From contig NZ_CAIUXT010000044.1 of the NCBI RefSeq assembly GCF_903903185.1, positions 1 to 43,673 on the forward strand: 43,673 nucleotides of DNA, read 5' to 3'. A model generated the notes under the pieces. It ran no database searches. It saw only the letters and a list, made by a program, of their open reading frames with translations, and was not told the origin of the DNA. The stretch is from an uncultured Rhodoblastus sp. Its GTDB lineage: Bacteria > Pseudomonadota > Alphaproteobacteria > Rhizobiales > Beijerinckiaceae. Every line of letters starts with the position of its first letter. Positions within the stretch are counted from its first letter, which is position 1. The position numbers and the translations under genes were made by a program. Positions 33,558-42,656 of this stretch are shown here, piece by piece.

Positions 33558-33893
33558 TCACTCGACGATCAGTTCGCCTTCGGCCTCATCGACATGAAAA
33601 TCGTCGAAAAAACGATAGCGGCCCGGATTGAGCGGGCGAACCTGCATCGAGATTTCGCTCCCCGGCGCCGCGACCTTTTCGATCCGAAGAGACTTGCTCT
33701 CGAATTCGGCCGCGGTAGAATCGAGGTTCCTGACGATGATGGTCAGCGGCCGGTTGGCAGGCGCATGCGCCGTCGCCGGCGAGAATTTGTGATCCTTGAT
33801 CGTCAGCCGCACGGTGGCCTGCTGCGCCATGGCCGGCGCGGCGAACAGCAGCGGCAGGGCGAGCGCGGCGGCGAGAGACGGGTTCAGCTTCAT
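33558..33893 (-). CDS. Periplasmic cupredoxin-domain protein
   Basis: The 111-residue protein has a cleavable signal peptide (ending AMAQQ, about residue 24) and one cupredoxin-like beta-barrel. AAAGGA stands eight bases before the ATG at 33893. DHKFSPATAHAPANRPLTI and RNLDSTAAEFESKSL are typical of cupredoxin_1 proteins. The C-terminal loop reads YRFFDDFHVDEAEGELIV, where blue copper proteins have a cysteine-histidine-methionine set; no cysteine is present, so a type I copper site is not expected. Relatives with FFDDFH lie near iron or copper transport genes. It follows the outer-membrane protein gene after 32 bases and is probably cotranscribed with it. Confidence 0.82.
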   Translation of the reverse strand: MKLNPSLAAALALPLLFAAPAMAQQATVRLTIKDHKFSPATAHAPANRPLTIIVRNLDSTAAEFESKSLRIEKVAAPGSEISMQVRPLNPGRYRFFDDFHVDEAEGELIVE

Positions 33894-33925
33894 GGTTCGG
33901 TCCTTTATGATGCGGACGGCGTAGA

Positions 33926-34831
33926 TCAGAATTCGAGGCCCATTTTCAGATTGGCGCGCTGGCGCTCGAAATTGTCGAGATCGAGCCGGCCGGGATCGCC
34001 CGAGGCATGGCCGGACACTTCGACCGACCAGGCGGCGGCGAGAAAGATTTTCGGGGTGACCTGAATATGCAAAGTCGGGCCAATAAACAGCGCGCTGCCG
34101 CTGAAGGCGCCAAGACCCCAACCGCCATAGGCGACATTGACTTCCGCTTCGCCGCCGAGCGTCACTTTCGGCGCGACGCGATAGGCCAGGGCGCCGCTGG
34201 CGCCGTAAGTCGAAACCCGGCTCCAGGCGAAGTCGGCGGCGGCGCGTTCCATTTCCGGCGCATAGAACAGATTGACGGCCCCATAAAACATGTTGGGGAT
34301 TATTTCCGTATCGACCGCGAGCCGCGTCGCGAAACTGAAAGTGGAAGTATGGGCGCCGCTGCCGCCATCGAGGCGCTCCCATGCGGGCTGAACCGACAGC
34401 GACAGGCCGAAGGGGTTTCCCGGTCCGCGCCCGACGATGAGCCACTTCGGCTTCCACGACAGGCCGCTGAACCCGGTCTGGCTCAGATTGTCGAGGCCCG
34501 GAACGTTGGTTATCTGCTGCGAGAGGAAATGGGCGCTGAATTCATTGCCCCAATATTGCGTCGGCACGTATTCGAATTCGATTTCCTGCTCGATCGCATT
34601 ATAGCGGCCGGCGCGCTTGCGGAAGGCGCCCGTCGTCTCCAGTTCGATCTCCTTTTCGCCTTCGGCGCCAATATCGGTTCCGTTGGTGAAGCCGAAAATA
34701 TATTTGGTCTCCAGTTCGTAATAGCGGTTGGTCTTGATTTCCTGCGCGTTCGCCGCGCGGGGCGCGGCCAGGCCAAGGCCCGTGGCCAGCAGGGCGAAAG
34801 CGGTTCGGAGGGGGGACGCAGCGAACGACAT
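33926..34831 (-). CDS. Outer-membrane beta-barrel-like protein
   Basis: The 301-residue protein starts at 34831, with AGGA/AGAG before the ATG. A signal peptide is visible (residues 1-25, ending AANAQ). The rest alternates polar and hydrophobic residues, is rich in Gly, Tyr and Trp, has no long helix, and ends in phenylalanine (NLKMGLEF), the usual end of a beta-barrel assembled by the BAM machinery. The family is not recognised. Position before a cupredoxin gene suggests a role in metal handling, but this is inferred only from context. Confidence 0.7.
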   Translation of the reverse strand: MSFAASPLRTAFALLATGLGLAAPRAANAQEIKTNRYYELETKYIFGFTNGTDIGAEGEKEIELETTGAFRKRAGRYNAIEQEIEFEYVPTQYWGNEFSAHFLSQQITNVPGLDNLSQTGFSGLSWKPKWLIVGRGPGNPFGLSLSVQPAWERLDGGSGAHTSTFSFATRLAVDTEIIPNMFYGAVNLFYAPEMERAAADFAWSRVSTYGASGALAYRVAPKVTLGGEAEVNVAYGGWGLGAFSGSALFIGPTLHIQVTPKIFLAAAWSVEVSGHASGDPGRLDLDNFERQRANLKMGLEF

Positions 34832-35336
34832 CGTGTCTCTTTTCCTGGCCGGATGTCGGAAATCCCCGGCGAAGCGATGAACCTTTATCGCCTCTCGCAA
34901 ACGGGACGCCAAACGGAACGCGTTTGTTTAGAATAATTCAAAACTGGATCGCGTTCGGAGAACCTCCGTTTGACGAAAGCTCACTGGATTTCAATTTCAT
35001 GCGCGTTAGTTTCGCTGTTGAACCGCGCCGGACTTGCGCTGTCGCGCGCGAAATTTTAGCCGACGCCACAGCGCCAGAGGCTGAAAGCCCGCGACTTTTC
35101 GCGCCAGGCCGTTGGTGATTGAAGGCCCCCACGATCGCCCTGCGCGACGCTCCACGTCAACAATGGGGCCAGCCCCGAAACCTGCTGGCGGGCTGCGGGC
35201 CCCCGCCCCCAGAAATTCGCCGCCAAGGATTTGGATGAAGGCATCCGGGATTTCGAAATCGGCGTGAAACGCCACTGCGGCGCGCATGACAAAAAGGGCG
35301 CCGTCGGAGGGCGGGGCGAAGACTAAAGCCGTCCGT
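34832..35336. other. Gene-poor stretch, no supported feature
   Basis: Open frames on both strands in this 505-base region lack motifs and ribosome-binding sites. It should contain the promoter of the leftward outer-membrane protein gene and the end of the leftward RND operon transcript; I see no clear terminator. Confidence 0.45.
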
Positions 35337-35648
35337 TCATTTGAAAATGCCGAAACTCTCGACCCGCTCCACCCAATAGGCGAGATCCGGGATGGCGCAA
35401 CCGGCGCGCAACCCGGCGAGCAGGTCGGCGAGGCGCGCGCGGTCGAGCACCATCGCCAGCATGTTCCGCTCGATGCGGCCGCGCACTTTCTCGCGCGTCG
35501 AACTCCCCTCGAAGCTCGCGCCATGGCCTTCGGCGCGCCAACTGGTGAAGCCCGGCAACGGCGGCGCCGAGTCGAGCAGAAAATCGAGCACCCGATCTTC
35601 GGCGGCGACCGGATAGACCAGTGTCAGTTTGCAGAGCTCTCGATCCAT
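35337..35648 (-). CDS. DUF3240 protein, RND efflux-associated
   Basis: The 103-residue protein matches the DUF3240 pattern: CKLTLVYPVAAEDRVLDFLL at the N-terminus, GFTSWRAEGHG, SSTREKVRGRIERNMLAMVL, and a C-terminal AYWVERVESFGIF. The fold is PII-like in appearance. Members are encoded directly downstream of heavy-metal RND pumps, as here, where the start overlaps the pump gene by 25 bases. A regulatory or metal-sensing role is plausible but not shown. Confidence 0.83.
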   Translation of the reverse strand: MDRELCKLTLVYPVAAEDRVLDFLLDSAPPLPGFTSWRAEGHGASFEGSSTREKVRGRIERNMLAMVLDRARLADLLAGLRAGCAIPDLAYWVERVESFGIFK

Positions 35649-38600
35649 TGACGTTTCCGATTTTGCGCTGGAGAGGACCGGCCGGCGCCGCCATAGCGCC
35701 TGAACGAAATGGGCAGCAGCACGAGGGTGAGCAAGGTCGAGGTGATCAGGCCTCCGATCACCACGACGGCGAGCGGCTTCTGGATCTCCGACCCCGGTCC
35801 TTGCGCGAACAGCAGCGGAACGAGGCCAAGCGCGGCGATGGTCGCCGTCATCAGCACCGGACGCAGCCGCCGCAAGGAGCCTTCGGACACGGCGACATCG
35901 AGCGAAGCGCCCTGCGCCAGAAGCTGGTTGAAGTAGCTGACGAGCACGAGGCCGTTGAGCACGGCGATGCCGAGGAGGGCTATGAAACCGACGGAGGCGG
36001 GAACCGAGAGATATTCGCCGGAAATCCAGAGCGCGATCATTCCGCCGACCAGTGCGAAAGGCACGTTGGCGAGAACCAGCAGCGCATGTTTCACCGAGCC
36101 AAGCGTCGCGAACAGTACGATGAAGATCAGGCCGAGCGCGATAGGAATGACGATTGCAAGACGCGCGGCGGCGCGCTGCTGATTTTCAAATTGGCCGCCC
36201 CAGACCAGCCGGTAGCCGGGCGGCAGCGGAACTTGCGCCGCGACCGCCTTTTGAGCGTCCTCGACGAAACCGACGAGATCGCGGCCGCTGACATAGGCCT
36301 GCACGATCCCGAACCGCGAGCCGTCCTCGCGGTCGATCTTGACGACCCCCGAGGTCCGCAACAATTGCGCGACATCGCCGCTGCGCACAACGCCGCCGTC
36401 GCCGGTCACAATCGGCATTTGCGCGAAAGCTTCCGGCGACTCGCGAACCTCCTGCGGGCCGCGCAGAAGAATTGCGGTGCGGCGATTGCCTTCGATGACG
36501 AGCCCGCCCGGCGCGCCGTCGAGCAGGGCGCGCAACTCATCCTGGATGCGGCTGACCGACAATTTCGCGCGGCCGAGCGCCAGCGTGTCGAGCTTGATGT
36601 GCAGATAATCGACCGCGCCGGCGGCCGGCGTGACCACTTCCGCCGCGCCGCGCACCTTCGCAAGGGTCGCCTTGATGCGGCCCGACAGGTCGGAAAGGGT
36701 CGCAAGGTCGGGACCGAAGATTTTTATCGCCAGATCCCCGCGCGATCCCGTCAGCATTTCCGACGTCCGCATTTCAATGGGCTGGGTGAAGGCGAACTCG
36801 ACCCCCGGAAAACCCGCCATGACGTCGCGCAATTGGCCGAGCAGCCATTCCTTGTCCTGCACACGCCATTGATCCTTGGGCTTGAGTACGAGGAAATTGT
36901 CGGCCTCGTTGAGCCCCATCGGGTCGAGTCCGAGTTCGTCGGCGCCGACGCGGGTGACGATGCGTTCGACCTCCGGAATCTTCTCGCGCAGCGCTTTCTG
37001 GATTTGCCGGTCGAGGTCGGCGCTATGCGCCAGATTGATCGACGGCAGCTTCGTCGTCTGCATGATGATCGCGCCTTCGTCCATGGTCGGCATGAAGGCC
37101 TTGCCGACGGCATTATAGGCGAAGACCGCCGCGACCAGCCCGGAGACAGCCACCAGCACGACCGGAAGCGGCCGCTTCAGCGAAAAGCCGAGCGCCGTGC
37201 GATAGGCCGGCGTCAGACGCCGCATGAGCCAGGGTTCATGATGGCCCGAGACTTTCAGGAACAGCGACGACAACACCGGAATGAGCGTCAGCGAAAGGCA
37301 GAGCGAGGCGCTCAAAGCAAAAATAATGGTGAGCGCGACAGGGGCGAACATCTTGCCTTCGAGCCCTTGCAACGACAGCAGCGGCAGGAACACGAGACAG
37401 ATAATCACGATACCCGAGGCGACCGGCGTCGCGACCTCCGCGGTCGACTGGAAAATCTGATGCAGGCGCGGCACGGCGCTGGTTCCTGCGGCGCCGAGGC
37501 GTTCGACATTATTCTCGACCACGACGACCGCAGCATCGACAATGAGGCCGATGGCGATGGCGAGACCGCCGAGGCTCATCAGATTGGCCGACATGCCGAA
37601 GGCCGACATGATCAGAAAGGTCGCCAGCGCCGACATCGGCAGAGTGATGGCGACGACGATGGCCGCCCGAAAATCGCCGAGGAACAGCAGCAGCAGCAGG
37701 ACGACGAGGACCGTCGCCTCGATCAGCGCCTTCTTGACCGCGCCCACCGCGCCCTGGATGAGGTCGGCGCGATCGTAGAAAACATGGACCGAAACGCCGG
37801 GCGGAAAACCTTCCTTCAGCGCGTCGAGCCGTTCGCGCACGGCCTTGACGACGGCGCTGGCGTCGGCGCCGCGCAGCGCGATGACGCTGCCCTGCACCGC
37901 CTCGCCCACGCCATCCTGCGACACCGCGCCATAGCGCGTCAGCGCCCCGATCTTCGCGGTCGCCACGTCGCCGATGCGCAGGATGCGGTCCTTGTCGGTC
38001 TTCAGCACGATCTGTTCGAGATCGCGCGGCGTCTGGATCGAGCCTTCCGAGCGCACGACGAGCGCCTTCTCGCCATCGCCGAGCCGGCCCGCGCCGTCGT
38101 TGCGGTTGTTGGCCGAGATCGCCTCGACCAGATCGGCGACGCTGAGCCCGGCAGCGGCGAGCAGGCGCGAATCGGGCGCGACTTCGAAGGCGCGGACATA
38201 GCCGCCGAGCGTGTTGACGTCGGCGACGCCCGGAATCGTGCGCAAGGCCGGGCGTATCGTCCAGTCGAGCAGGGTGCGGCGCTCGTCGAGGGAGACGCCC
38301 TCGCCTTCCACGGTGAACATGAACACGTCCGACAGCGGCGTCGAGATCGGCGCGAGGCCGCCGGAAACATTCGCCGGCAGATCGGGACGCACGGCGGCGA
38401 ACCGCTCCGTCACCTGCTGGCGGGCCCAGTAGATGTCGGTGCCCTCCTCGAAGTCGACGGTCAGATCGGCAAGGGCGTATTTCGCCGAGGACCGCAGCAC
38501 GGTTTTGCGAGGAATGCCGAGCAGCTCCATTTCGAGCGGCGCAACGACCCTGGTCTCGACCTCCGCCGGCGTCATGCCCGGCGCCTTCAGGATGATCTTG

Positions 38601-38740
38601 ACTTGCACTTGCGCGATGTTGGGAAAAGCATCGATGGGGATGCGCAGGAAGGCATAGGCGCCGGCGAGAGCGATCAGGGCCGCGATCAGCAGCGCGAACA
38701 GACGCTGCGACAGCGAGAATTCAATCAGGCGACGCAGCAT
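35624..38740 (-). CDS. Heavy-metal efflux RND permease (CzcA/CusA family)
   Basis: This 1038-residue inner-membrane proton antiporter is the pump of a tripartite efflux system. The N-terminus (RLFALLIAALIALAGAYAFL, then IPIDAFPNIAQVQV), DFEEGTDIYWARQQVTERF and MDEGAIIMQTTKLPS are typical of the HME-RND class. In the fourth membrane helix AIAIGLIVDAAVVVVENN keeps one aspartate and the glutamate but lacks the first aspartate of CzcA, closer to CusA; the metal cannot be assigned. Start is ATG 38740 with GGGGA six bases upstream; TTG 38746 is in frame. The gene begins just after the adaptor gene stop. A long antisense open frame here is a shadow. Confidence 0.93.
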   Translation of the reverse strand: MLRRLIEFSLSQRLFALLIAALIALAGAYAFLRIPIDAFPNIAQVQVKIILKAPGMTPAEVETRVVAPLEMELLGIPRKTVLRSSAKYALADLTVDFEEGTDIYWARQQVTERFAAVRPDLPANVSGGLAPISTPLSDVFMFTVEGEGVSLDERRTLLDWTIRPALRTIPGVADVNTLGGYVRAFEVAPDSRLLAAAGLSVADLVEAISANNRNDGAGRLGDGEKALVVRSEGSIQTPRDLEQIVLKTDKDRILRIGDVATAKIGALTRYGAVSQDGVGEAVQGSVIALRGADASAVVKAVRERLDALKEGFPPGVSVHVFYDRADLIQGAVGAVKKALIEATVLVVLLLLLFLGDFRAAIVVAITLPMSALATFLIMSAFGMSANLMSLGGLAIAIGLIVDAAVVVVENNVERLGAAGTSAVPRLHQIFQSTAEVATPVASGIVIICLVFLPLLSLQGLEGKMFAPVALTIIFALSASLCLSLTLIPVLSSLFLKVSGHHEPWLMRRLTPAYRTALGFSLKRPLPVVLVAVSGLVAAVFAYNAVGKAFMPTMDEGAIIMQTTKLPSINLAHSADLDRQIQKALREKIPEVERIVTRVGADELGLDPMGLNEADNFLVLKPKDQWRVQDKEWLLGQLRDVMAGFPGVEFAFTQPIEMRTSEMLTGSRGDLAIKIFGPDLATLSDLSGRIKATLAKVRGAAEVVTPAAGAVDYLHIKLDTLALGRAKLSVSRIQDELRALLDGAPGGLVIEGNRRTAILLRGPQEVRESPEAFAQMPIVTGDGGVVRSGDVAQLLRTSGVVKIDREDGSRFGIVQAYVSGRDLVGFVEDAQKAVAAQVPLPPGYRLVWGGQFENQQRAAARLAIVIPIALGLIFIVLFATLGSVKHALLVLANVPFALVGGMIALWISGEYLSVPASVGFIALLGIAVLNGLVLVSYFNQLLAQGASLDVAVSEGSLRRLRPVLMTATIAALGLVPLLFAQGPGSEIQKPLAVVVIGGLITSTLLTLVLLPISFRRYGGAGRSSPAQNRKRQWIESSAN

Positions 38741-38742
38741 GT

Positions 38743-39834
38743 TCAATCCCCGGCCATCATTTTTTCGAGCTGCGCCAACCCGTTGGTCGGCAGCTTCTGA
38801 CCGGATTTCAGGCCTTCCGATTCCACCGTCGCGACATCGGCGGTCCTGCCCTTGACCACGATTTCCAACGGCAGAAACCCTTTCGCGGTGCGCACGAAAA
38901 CATGCGGCTTGCCGGCGATCCAGGCGATGGCGTCAGCGGCGATCTCGAACTCCTTCGCCATTGCGGGCCGCACAATCAGGATCGTCGTCGCCTCTCCGGT
39001 CATGTGATCCTTGCGTGACGGGGTTTCGGCGAGAAGCGTGGTCGAGCGCGTGACCGGATCCAGCGAGATGCCGACCGAAATCACCTTGCCGGAATCGCCG
39101 TCCGGCAATTCGATCCGGTCGCCGACCTTGACCTTTCCGACCATCTGGGCCGGCAATTGCGCCTGGAGCCAGAGTTCCTCGCTGGTGTCGACGAGAACCA
39201 CGGCGTCCATCGCCTGAAGCGCCACGCCCGGCGTCGGGCGAATCTCGACGATGCGGGCGTCCTTTGGCGCGGTCAGACTGTAGCTTCCGTCGGCATTGAG
39301 AATGATAGCGCCCATCGCCAGCAGGCGCCGGGTTTCAACCGCGAGGGCGCGGACCTTTTCAACCTGCGCTTCGGCTTCGCCGACCCGGCCCGGAGCGACG
39401 AGATCCTTCTGGAGCAGGTCGCGCTGGCGCTGCGCCATAACCTCCGCCGTCTGCAACTCGGCCTCGGCCTGCCTGAGCCGCACCAGGGTCTCCGAAAGGT
39501 CCCGGCTCGCCAGCGTCACGAGAGGATCGCCCTTTTTGACGGCCTGTCCGGGCAGGACGTGCAATTTGAGAACCGTGCCGGCAAAGGGCGCGGCGACGGC
39601 GACGCGCGCGTTCATCGGCGGGATGATCGTCGCCGGAAGCGCCGCGACGATGCTCTTTTTGGCGAGACGCACTTCGCTCGCGCGCACATCGAACGGTTCC
39701 ATCTGGTCCGGCCTGACGAGCAATTCCTTCGCGACTTCCTGCGCCGCCAATGAAGCGTCGCAGCCCAGCAGCGCAGCAACCAGCAGAGCGGGGAGCCAGG
39801 ATCGGCGGACGGTGGGTTGGTGCGTGCGCGCCAT
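38743..39834 (-). CDS. RND efflux periplasmic adaptor (membrane fusion protein)
   Basis: The 363-residue adaptor links the RND pump to an outer-membrane channel. It has an N-terminal hydrophobic signal ending LLGCD, a possible lipobox with cysteine near residue 25. A lipoyl/barrel half (VAVAAPFAGTVLKLHVLPGQ, then VKKGDPLVTLAS) follows, then an alpha-hairpin rich in Glu, Arg and Ala, and beta-barrel segments (LPAQMVGKVKVGDRIELPDG, VISVGISLDPVTRSTTL). It is first in the leftward operon with the pump and DUF3240. No outer-membrane factor gene (CzcC/CusC) is present in the window, so the channel must be encoded elsewhere. Confidence 0.92.
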   Translation of the reverse strand: MARTHQPTVRRSWLPALLVAALLGCDASLAAQEVAKELLVRPDQMEPFDVRASEVRLAKKSIVAALPATIIPPMNARVAVAAPFAGTVLKLHVLPGQAVKKGDPLVTLASRDLSETLVRLRQAEAELQTAEVMAQRQRDLLQKDLVAPGRVGEAEAQVEKVRALAVETRRLLAMGAIILNADGSYSLTAPKDARIVEIRPTPGVALQAMDAVVLVDTSEELWLQAQLPAQMVGKVKVGDRIELPDGDSGKVISVGISLDPVTRSTTLLAETPSRKDHMTGEATTILIVRPAMAKEFEIAADAIAWIAGKPHVFVRTAKGFLPLEIVVKGRTADVATVESEGLKSGQKLPTNGLAQLEKMMAGD

Positions 39835-40346
39835 GACGAATCCAGTCTGTTCAAGTATGCCGACGAAGTTCGGTTTCGCCTCCGGCGATTTTTGAAACCG
39901 TCGCGCCGACCGCTTTTGACAAATCAGATGATCCGGCGATTGGTCGGGTAGGGGTTATAAGGCGCGGAACCTGACATTTCGCTGTCAACGCGCCGTCATT
40001 CCCGGCCCGAGGCCAGAGAATGCTTTCACCGCCTCCCCGATTTCCTTCTTTCGAATGCAGCACCTCGGCTGCCATAAAGGCTTATCGGCTCTCCAAACAC
40101 TGAAGCAGGATCGGAATCTACTCACCTTAGTCCTGAGGCAGAACGGTCGGTTTCGGTCGTTGCAAGACCTTCGGCGCTCGCCGCCTGGCGCTCGGGTTCA
40201 GTGTTGAAGTTTTAAAACGCAATCTCCTTAAATCCCGGGGAGATCGTGGCGACATCCAACCCCGCGCTGTCTCAAGCGCCCTTGACGAAGGCAGGCTTTT
40301 CTTCCCGCGCCAGTTATGCGAGTTTGGCGGCTGGTCGGGAGGGCCC
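39835..40346. promoter_or_regulatory. Divergent intergenic region with nested inverted repeat
   Basis: No gene is supported in these 512 bases between the leftward efflux operon and the rightward mesaconyl-CoA genes. At 39961-39994 two inverted repeats are nested: outer GGCGCG/CGCGCC and inner TGACA-N6-TGTCA. A TTGACA occurs at 39916-39921 without a well-placed -10 box. The repeat is a candidate operator for either operon, for example for a metal-responsive regulator. Confidence 0.4.
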
Positions 40347-41189
40347 ATGAGCGACGAACCCTGGAAGGATTGGGTCGGACGGCAGGAAATCGCCTATGAC
40401 CGGATCGGCGAAGCGCCCGCTCGCGCGCTGGCGGCGACGCTCAACCGGTCGGTCGATCTTGCCGTCGATCCGGGCGCGGCTTTGCCGGCCGTCTTCAACT
40501 GGCTTTACTTTCTGAAATTTGCGCCGATGTCGGAAGTCGGCCCCGACGGCCATCCCAAGCGGGGCGGATTCCTGCCGCCGGTCGAGCTTCCCCGGCGCAT
40601 GTGGGCGGGAAGCCGGTGCCGGTTCGGCGCGCCGATCCGCGTCGGCGACGAGGCGGAAAAAATCTCGACCATTCGCAAGATCGAACACAAGTCCGGCAAG
40701 GCGGGCGAGATGGTGTTCGTCACCGTCCATCACGAGATCCGCGTCGGCGGCCAGACCGCCATCGAGGAGGAACAGGACATCGTCTACATGGGCATTCCCG
40801 AGACGTTCCGCCTGCCCGCGCCGATCCCCCTGCCGCCCTGCGACTGGCGCGAGATCGTCGCTGTCGATCCGGTGCTGCTGTTTCGCTTCTCCGCCGTCAC
40901 GTTCAATGGCCATCGCATCCATTACGACCGGTCCTATGCGATGGAGGTCGAGAAATATCCGGGCCTCGTCGTGCATGGGCCGTTGCAGGCGGTGCTGCTG
41001 TTCGACGCCGCCTGCCGGCGCGAGCCGAACCGGACGCCTGCCGGATTCGACTTTCGTGGGGTGCGGCCGCTTTTCGACTTCGACACTGCGACGGTCAACG
41101 GACGCAGCCGCGACGACGGGGCGACCGAAATCTACACCGCGACCGGCGACGGCGCCGTCTGCATGCAAGCCACGATGCAATGGGCGTGA
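40347..41189 (+). CDS. Mesaconyl-C4-CoA hydratase-like (FAS1-like dehydratase)
   Basis: The 280-residue protein belongs to the MaoC/FAS1-like dehydratase group. It has an N-terminal half with FNWLYFLKFAPMSEVGPDGHPKRGGFLPP, then RRMWAGSRCRFGAPIRVGDE, and a C-terminal hot-dog half with FRFSAVTFNGHRIHYDRSYA, where the histidine/asparagine region is likely catalytic, and GLVVHGPLQAVLLFD. Relatives hydrate mesaconyl-C4-CoA to citramalyl-CoA in the 3-hydroxypropionate bi-cycle (Meh). The two following genes encode the matching CoA transferase and lyase, which supports this substrate. GGGAGGG lies three bases before the ATG. Without context, a generic beta-hydroxyacyl-CoA dehydratase would be possible. 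Confidence 0.82.
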   Translation: MSDEPWKDWVGRQEIAYDRIGEAPARALAATLNRSVDLAVDPGAALPAVFNWLYFLKFAPMSEVGPDGHPKRGGFLPPVELPRRMWAGSRCRFGAPIRVGDEAEKISTIRKIEHKSGKAGEMVFVTVHHEIRVGGQTAIEEEQDIVYMGIPETFRLPAPIPLPPCDWREIVAVDPVLLFRFSAVTFNGHRIHYDRSYAMEVEKYPGLVVHGPLQAVLLFDAACRREPNRTPAGFDFRGVRPLFDFDTATVNGRSRDDGATEIYTATGDGAVCMQATMQWA

Positions 41190-41349
41190 GCGGGCCCGGG
41201 AGCGCCTCGCGCCAGGACGCGTTCGGCTGCGGGCGAAGCCCTCTATTCGACCGCATGGCGCTGTCCGAAATTTCTGCAACTTTTCGGGAATAGGCGCGTC
41301 GCGAATAAGCTCTTATAGCCGCAGGCGACGGCAAGGCAGGACGCGCATA

Positions 41350-42564
41350 ATGGTCAAGATTCTTGAGGGGCTCAGAATAGTGGAAGGATCGGCGTTCGTC
41401 GCCGCCCCGCTGGCGGGAATGACGCTCGCGCAAATGGGCGCCGACGTCATTCGCTTCGATCGCATCATCGGCGGGCTCGACTACCATCGCTGGCCGGTGA
41501 CCGACAGCGGCCGAAGCCTGTTCTGGGAAGGCCTCAACAAGGGCAAGCGCAGCATTGCGGTCGATATGGCGACGCCGCGCGGCCGCGAGGTGCTGACGCG
41601 GCTCATCTGCGCGCCGGGCGAGCAGGCGGGCATTTTTCTGACCAATCTGCGCGTGCGCGGCTGGATGGACTACGACTCGCTCAAAAAACACCGCGAAGAC
41701 CTGATCATGATGTCGATCATGGGCGACCGCAGCGGCGGCCCGCAGGTCGATTACACGGTCAATCCGGCGATCGGGTTCCCGATGGCGACCGGGCCGGAGG
41801 ATTATGCGGGACCGGTCGGGCATGTGCTGCCGGCCTGGGACTGCATCACCGGACAGCAGGCGGCGCTGGGGATCCTCGCCGCCGAGCGTCACCGGCGCGC
41901 GACCGGCCAGGGCCAGCTCGTCGAAGTGGCGCTCAAGGACTCGGCGCTCGCCATGCTCGGCAATCTCGGCATCATCGGCGAAGTCGCGATCAATGGCGTC
42001 GATCGGCCCAAATACGGCAATTCGCTCTATGGCGCCTATGCGCAGGATTTTCTGTGCAAGGATGGCGGGCGCGTTATCGTCGTCGGCCTCACGATAAGGC
42101 AATGGGACAACCTCAAGGCCGCGACGCATACGCAAGTGGCCTTCGACGAACTGACCACCAAGCTCGGCGTCAAGCTGAGCCACGAAGGCGAGCGCTTCAA
42201 GCATCGCCACGCCATTACCGCCGTCCTCAAGCCTTTCTTCGACACCCACCGGATCGAGGATTTCGCCAGTTCGTTCGACGAGCACGGCGTGACCTGGAGC
42301 CCCTACCGGACCTTCAAGGAATGCGTCGAGCAGGATCCCGACTGTTCGACCGACAACCCGATGTTCTCGGTGGTCGATCATCCGGGCGTTGGCTCTTACC
42401 TCACGCCCGGAAACCCCGTTGCGTTTTCGCAGGTCGAGCGCATTCCCTCAGGGATAGCGCCGCGTCTTGGCGAAAACACCGACGAGATTTTGAGCGAAAT
42501 CGGCTATGCCGAGGGCGAGATCGCCAGGCTTCACGACGACCACATCGTGGCGGGGCCGTCCTGA
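41350..42564 (+). CDS. Mesaconyl-CoA C1-C4 CoA transferase-like (family III)
   Basis: The 404-residue protein is a CaiB/BaiF-type CoA transferase. Family marks are EGLRIVEGSAFVAAPLAGMTLAQMGADVIR at the start, LNKGKRSIAVDM (about 62-73) and the catalytic Asp164 in LPAWDCITGQQAALG. Together with its neighbours it fits mesaconyl-C1-CoA to mesaconyl-C4-CoA transfer (Mct), an intramolecular CoA shift. I start at ATG 41350 with AGGA eight bases upstream; the frame is open back to 40519 but that part only mirrors the hydratase gene. A 160-base gap separates it from the hydratase gene. Confidence 0.85.
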   Translation: MVKILEGLRIVEGSAFVAAPLAGMTLAQMGADVIRFDRIIGGLDYHRWPVTDSGRSLFWEGLNKGKRSIAVDMATPRGREVLTRLICAPGEQAGIFLTNLRVRGWMDYDSLKKHREDLIMMSIMGDRSGGPQVDYTVNPAIGFPMATGPEDYAGPVGHVLPAWDCITGQQAALGILAAERHRRATGQGQLVEVALKDSALAMLGNLGIIGEVAINGVDRPKYGNSLYGAYAQDFLCKDGGRVIVVGLTIRQWDNLKAATHTQVAFDELTTKLGVKLSHEGERFKHRHAITAVLKPFFDTHRIEDFASSFDEHGVTWSPYRTFKECVEQDPDCSTDNPMFSVVDHPGVGSYLTPGNPVAFSQVERIPSGIAPRLGENTDEILSEIGYAEGEIARLHDDHIVAGPS

Positions 42565-42656
42565 CGGGACTTCCGTCCGCAAGGGCTGTAATTTCGCGTC
42601 CAAGTGTCCGCCGTCCGGCTTAAAAAAATCCGCCGCCGCAGAAGTGAGCCCCCGAT

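Noticed and set aside
35621..38800. A 1059-codon open frame on the plus strand
   Set aside because: It lies exactly antisense to the RND pump gene, is made of charged low-complexity residues without domains, and arises from the GC-rich third-codon bias of the real gene.
39916..39961. TTGACA with TTATAA as a sigma-70 promoter for the mesaconyl-CoA genes
   Set aside because: The two boxes are 34 bases apart, far beyond the usual 16-18 base spacer.
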